A stretch of 6,523 bases of DNA from an uncultured Clostridia bacterium (GTDB lineage: Bacteria; Bacillota; Clostridia; Christensenellales; Pumilibacteraceae): NCBI GenBank assembly GCA_934277845.1, contig CAKQVV010000093.1, forward strand, positions 1 to 6,523, written 5' to 3'. The notes under the pieces were generated by a model. It was not told the DNA's origin. It saw only the letters and a program-made list of their open reading frames with translations, and did no database searches. The first letter of the stretch is position 1. The number at the start of each line of letters is the position of its first letter. The translations under genes and the position numbers were made by a program. Shown here in pieces: positions 4,840-6,523 of the stretch.

Positions 4840-6523
4840 TCCGCATCTACCACGTTGTCACCGTCACTGCCGTTGTTGCCGGGATTGTCGTTAGCCGCGC
4901 CCGCAGTCTGCTGATAAAGTTTGGTAAACACTTCACCGGACAGTTTCTGCAATTCTTCAAACGTCTTTTTGATATTGTCGACGTCGTCGGTTTTGAGCGT
5001 TTCTTTTGCTTTGGCGACTTCTTCTTCGAGACGAGCCTTATCGGCAGCGTCTACCTTATCGCCGCTTTCCGTAAGAACTTTCTCGATCTGGAACACGAGC
5101 GCGTCAAGATTGTTCTTGACATCGACGGTTTCTTTACGCTTATTGTCCTCTGCCGCAAATTTCTCAGCATCGTCGATAGCGCGCTGAATATCTTCTTCGG
5201 ACAAGTTGGACGAAGCGGTAATGGTAACGCTTTGTTCCTTGCCGGTGCCTTTATCTTTTGCATAAACGTGAACTATACCATTCGCGTCGATATCGAACGT
5301 GACTTCAATCTGCGGAATACCTCTGGGCGCCGGAGCGATACCGCTGAGTTCAAAACGAGCAAGCGTTTTGTTGTCGGCAGCCATAGGACGTTCGCCCTGC
5401 AGAACGTGAATATCAACGGAAGGCTGATTGTCTGCGGCGGTCGAGAACACCTGCGACTTCTTGGTAGGAATAGTAGTATTTCTGTCAATGAGTTTGGTGA
5501 ATACTCCGCCCATGGTTTCAATGCCGAGCGACAGAGGCGTAACGTCGAGGAGCAATACATCCTTTACTTCGCCGCCGAGCACGCCGCCCTGAATTGCCGC
5601 ACCGATTGCAACGCATTCGTCCGGGTTGATGCCCTTGAACGGTTCTTTCCCCGATACCTTTCTTACCGCGTCGACTACGCAAGGTACACGAGTCGAGCCT
5701 CCGACAAGAATAACCTTGTCGATCTGGCTCGTGGTCAAACCGGAATCGGAAAGCGCACGCTTGGTAAGGTCGACGGTTTGCTGGACGAGATCGGCAATAA
5801 GCGCCTCGAATTTTGCACGGCTGAGATCTACGTCCATGTGGATAGGACCGGATTCACCCATCGAAATGAACGGCAGACTGATCTTGGTATTCTGCAAAGT
5901 AGAAAGTTCGATCTTCGCCTTTTCTGCAGCCTCTTTCAATCTCTGCATAGCCATACGGTCTTTGCCGAGGTCGATGTTGTGTTCTTTTTTGAACGTATCG
6001 ACGAGGTAATCCATAATTCTCTTATCGAAGTCGTCGCCGCCCAAACGGTTGTTGCCAGCGGTTGCAAGAACTTCGACTACGCCGTCGCCGATTTCGAGAA
6101 TCGAGATATCGAACGTACCGCCGCCAAGGTCGTAAATAAAGACTTTCTGGTTGGCGTCTTTGGTTTTATCGAGCCCGTAAGCAAGTGCAGCCGCGGTAGG
6201 TTCGTTGATTATGCGCTTTACGTCGAGTCCGGCGATACGTCCCGCGTCCTTGGTCGCCTGACGCTGTGCGTCGGTGAAGTACGCAGGAACGGTGATGACT
6301 GCTTCGGTAACTTTGGTTCCGAGGTAGCTTTCCGCATCCGCTTTAAGTTTCGACAAAATCATTGCCGACAGTTCCTGCGGCGAATACTGCTTGCCGTCGA
6401 TGTTTACTTTATGATCCGTGCCCATTTCTCTCTTGATAGAAATGACGGTACGATCGGGGTTAGCGACCGCCTGATGTTTAGCAACCTGACCGACGAGCCT
6501 TTCGCCGTCTTTTGCAAAACCGA
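4830..6523 (-). CDS. dnaK: Molecular chaperone DnaK (Hsp70), partial, N-terminus outside window
   Basis: The visible 563 codons are most of an Hsp70 ATPase chaperone; roughly 40 N-terminal residues, including the first phosphate motif, lie beyond the window edge. The reading frame is open to the edge and starts GFAKDGERLVGQVAKHQAV, a standard DnaK segment, so the Met at 6425 is internal and not the start. Counting from the first visible full codon, the nucleotide-binding domain shows VITVPAYF (75-82), YDLGGGTFD (130-138) and VILVGGSTRVP (270-280). The interdomain linker is DVLLLDVTPLS (321-331). The substrate-binding domain follows with IDRNTTIPTKKSQVFSTAAD, then a helical lid and an acidic, Asn/Gly-rich tail ending DNVVDAEEV. 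The stop is TAA (4832-4830). dnaJ starts 27 nt downstream. In Bacillota hrcA and grpE normally precede dnaK with a CIRCE operator, but that region is outside the window. Confidence 0.98.
   Translation of the reverse strand, partial: GFAKDGERLVGQVAKHQAVANPDRTVISIKREMGTDHKVNIDGKQYSPQELSAMILSKLKADAESYLGTKVTEAVITVPAYFTDAQRQATKDAGRIAGLDVKRIINEPTAAALAYGLDKTKDANQKVFIYDLGGGTFDISILEIGDGVVEVLATAGNNRLGGDDFDKRIMDYLVDTFKKEHNIDLGKDRMAMQRLKEAAEKAKIELSTLQNTKISLPFISMGESGPIHMDVDLSRAKFEALIADLVQQTVDLTKRALSDSGLTTSQIDKVILVGGSTRVPCVVDAVRKVSGKEPFKGINPDECVAIGAAIQGGVLGGEVKDVLLLDVTPLSLGIETMGGVFTKLIDRNTTIPTKKSQVFSTAADNQPSVDIHVLQGERPMAADNKTLARFELSGIAPAPRGIPQIEVTFDIDANGIVHVYAKDKGTGKEQSVTITASSNLSEEDIQRAIDDAEKFAAEDNKRKETVDVKNNLDALVFQIEKVLTESGDKVDAADKARLEEEVAKAKETLKTDDVDNIKKTFEELQKLSGEVFTKLYQQTAGAANDNPGNNGSDGDNVVDAEEV

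Noticed and set aside
5626..6009. Plus-strand open frame of 127 residues antisense to dnaK
   Set aside because: Long antisense frames opposite Hsp70 genes are a known by-product of their codon use. No family motif is visible in it, and dnaK is certain.
6420..6523. CIRCE operator or dnaK promoter at the window edge
   Set aside because: The last 98 bases translate in frame as dnaK coding sequence, so the regulatory region lies outside the window.
1..6523. A previously undescribed system, mobile element or CRISPR array
   Set aside because: Every long stretch is accounted for by a known housekeeping gene. The only gaps are 160 and 177 nt, and no spaced direct repeats, transposase or integrase genes, or tRNA structures were seen.

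Overview
The window is an ordinary but well-preserved housekeeping locus, with every real gene on the minus strand. Read in the direction of transcription (from high to low coordinates) the order is dnaK (5' end outside the window), dnaJ, prmA, rsmE, mtaB, a HIT-family gene (hinT-like) and rpsU (3' end outside the window). The chain dnaK-dnaJ-prmA-rsmE-mtaB is the classic heat-shock/translation-modification cluster of Bacillota. A HIT gene followed by rpsU, the moderate base composition, strong GGAG-type ribosome binding sites and consensus sigma-A promoters all fit an uncharacterised member of the Clostridia. The class-level assignment is inference; the genus cannot be read from this window.

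Layout. Positions 6523-4830 hold most of dnaK, and after 27 nt dnaJ follows (4802-3675). A 177-nt gap (3498-3674) contains a Rho-independent terminator that closes the chaperone unit (3588-3622) and then a near-consensus promoter (TTGACT, 17 nt, TACAAT) that starts a second unit. In that unit prmA (3497-2568), rsmE (2568-1843), mtaB (1846-599) and hinT (602-261) are fused by stop/start overlaps (TAATG, ATGA, ATGA), which suggests translational coupling. A 160-nt gap (101-260) follows; it has no clear terminator but carries an inverted repeat with an AT-rich loop and a perfect consensus promoter (TTGACA, 17 nt, TACAAT) for rpsU, whose first 33 codons are visible at 100-1.

How the genes work together. 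DnaK and DnaJ form the Hsp70 chaperone pair. The second unit modifies the translation machinery: PrmA methylates ribosomal protein L11, RsmE methylates U1498 of 16S rRNA, and MtaB adds a methylthio group to t6A37 of certain tRNAs. S21, a small-subunit protein, comes from its own strong promoter. The HIT protein is a nucleotide phosphoramidase/hydrolase-like enzyme whose role here is unknown.

I found no mobile element, CRISPR array, tRNA, rRNA or unexplained coding region, and nothing that amounts to a new biological system. The points worth a second look are regulatory: the promoter/terminator arrangement that separates prmA from the chaperones, a small hairpin at the dnaK stop codon, the palindrome over the prmA -10 box, and the inverted repeat upstream of rpsU.
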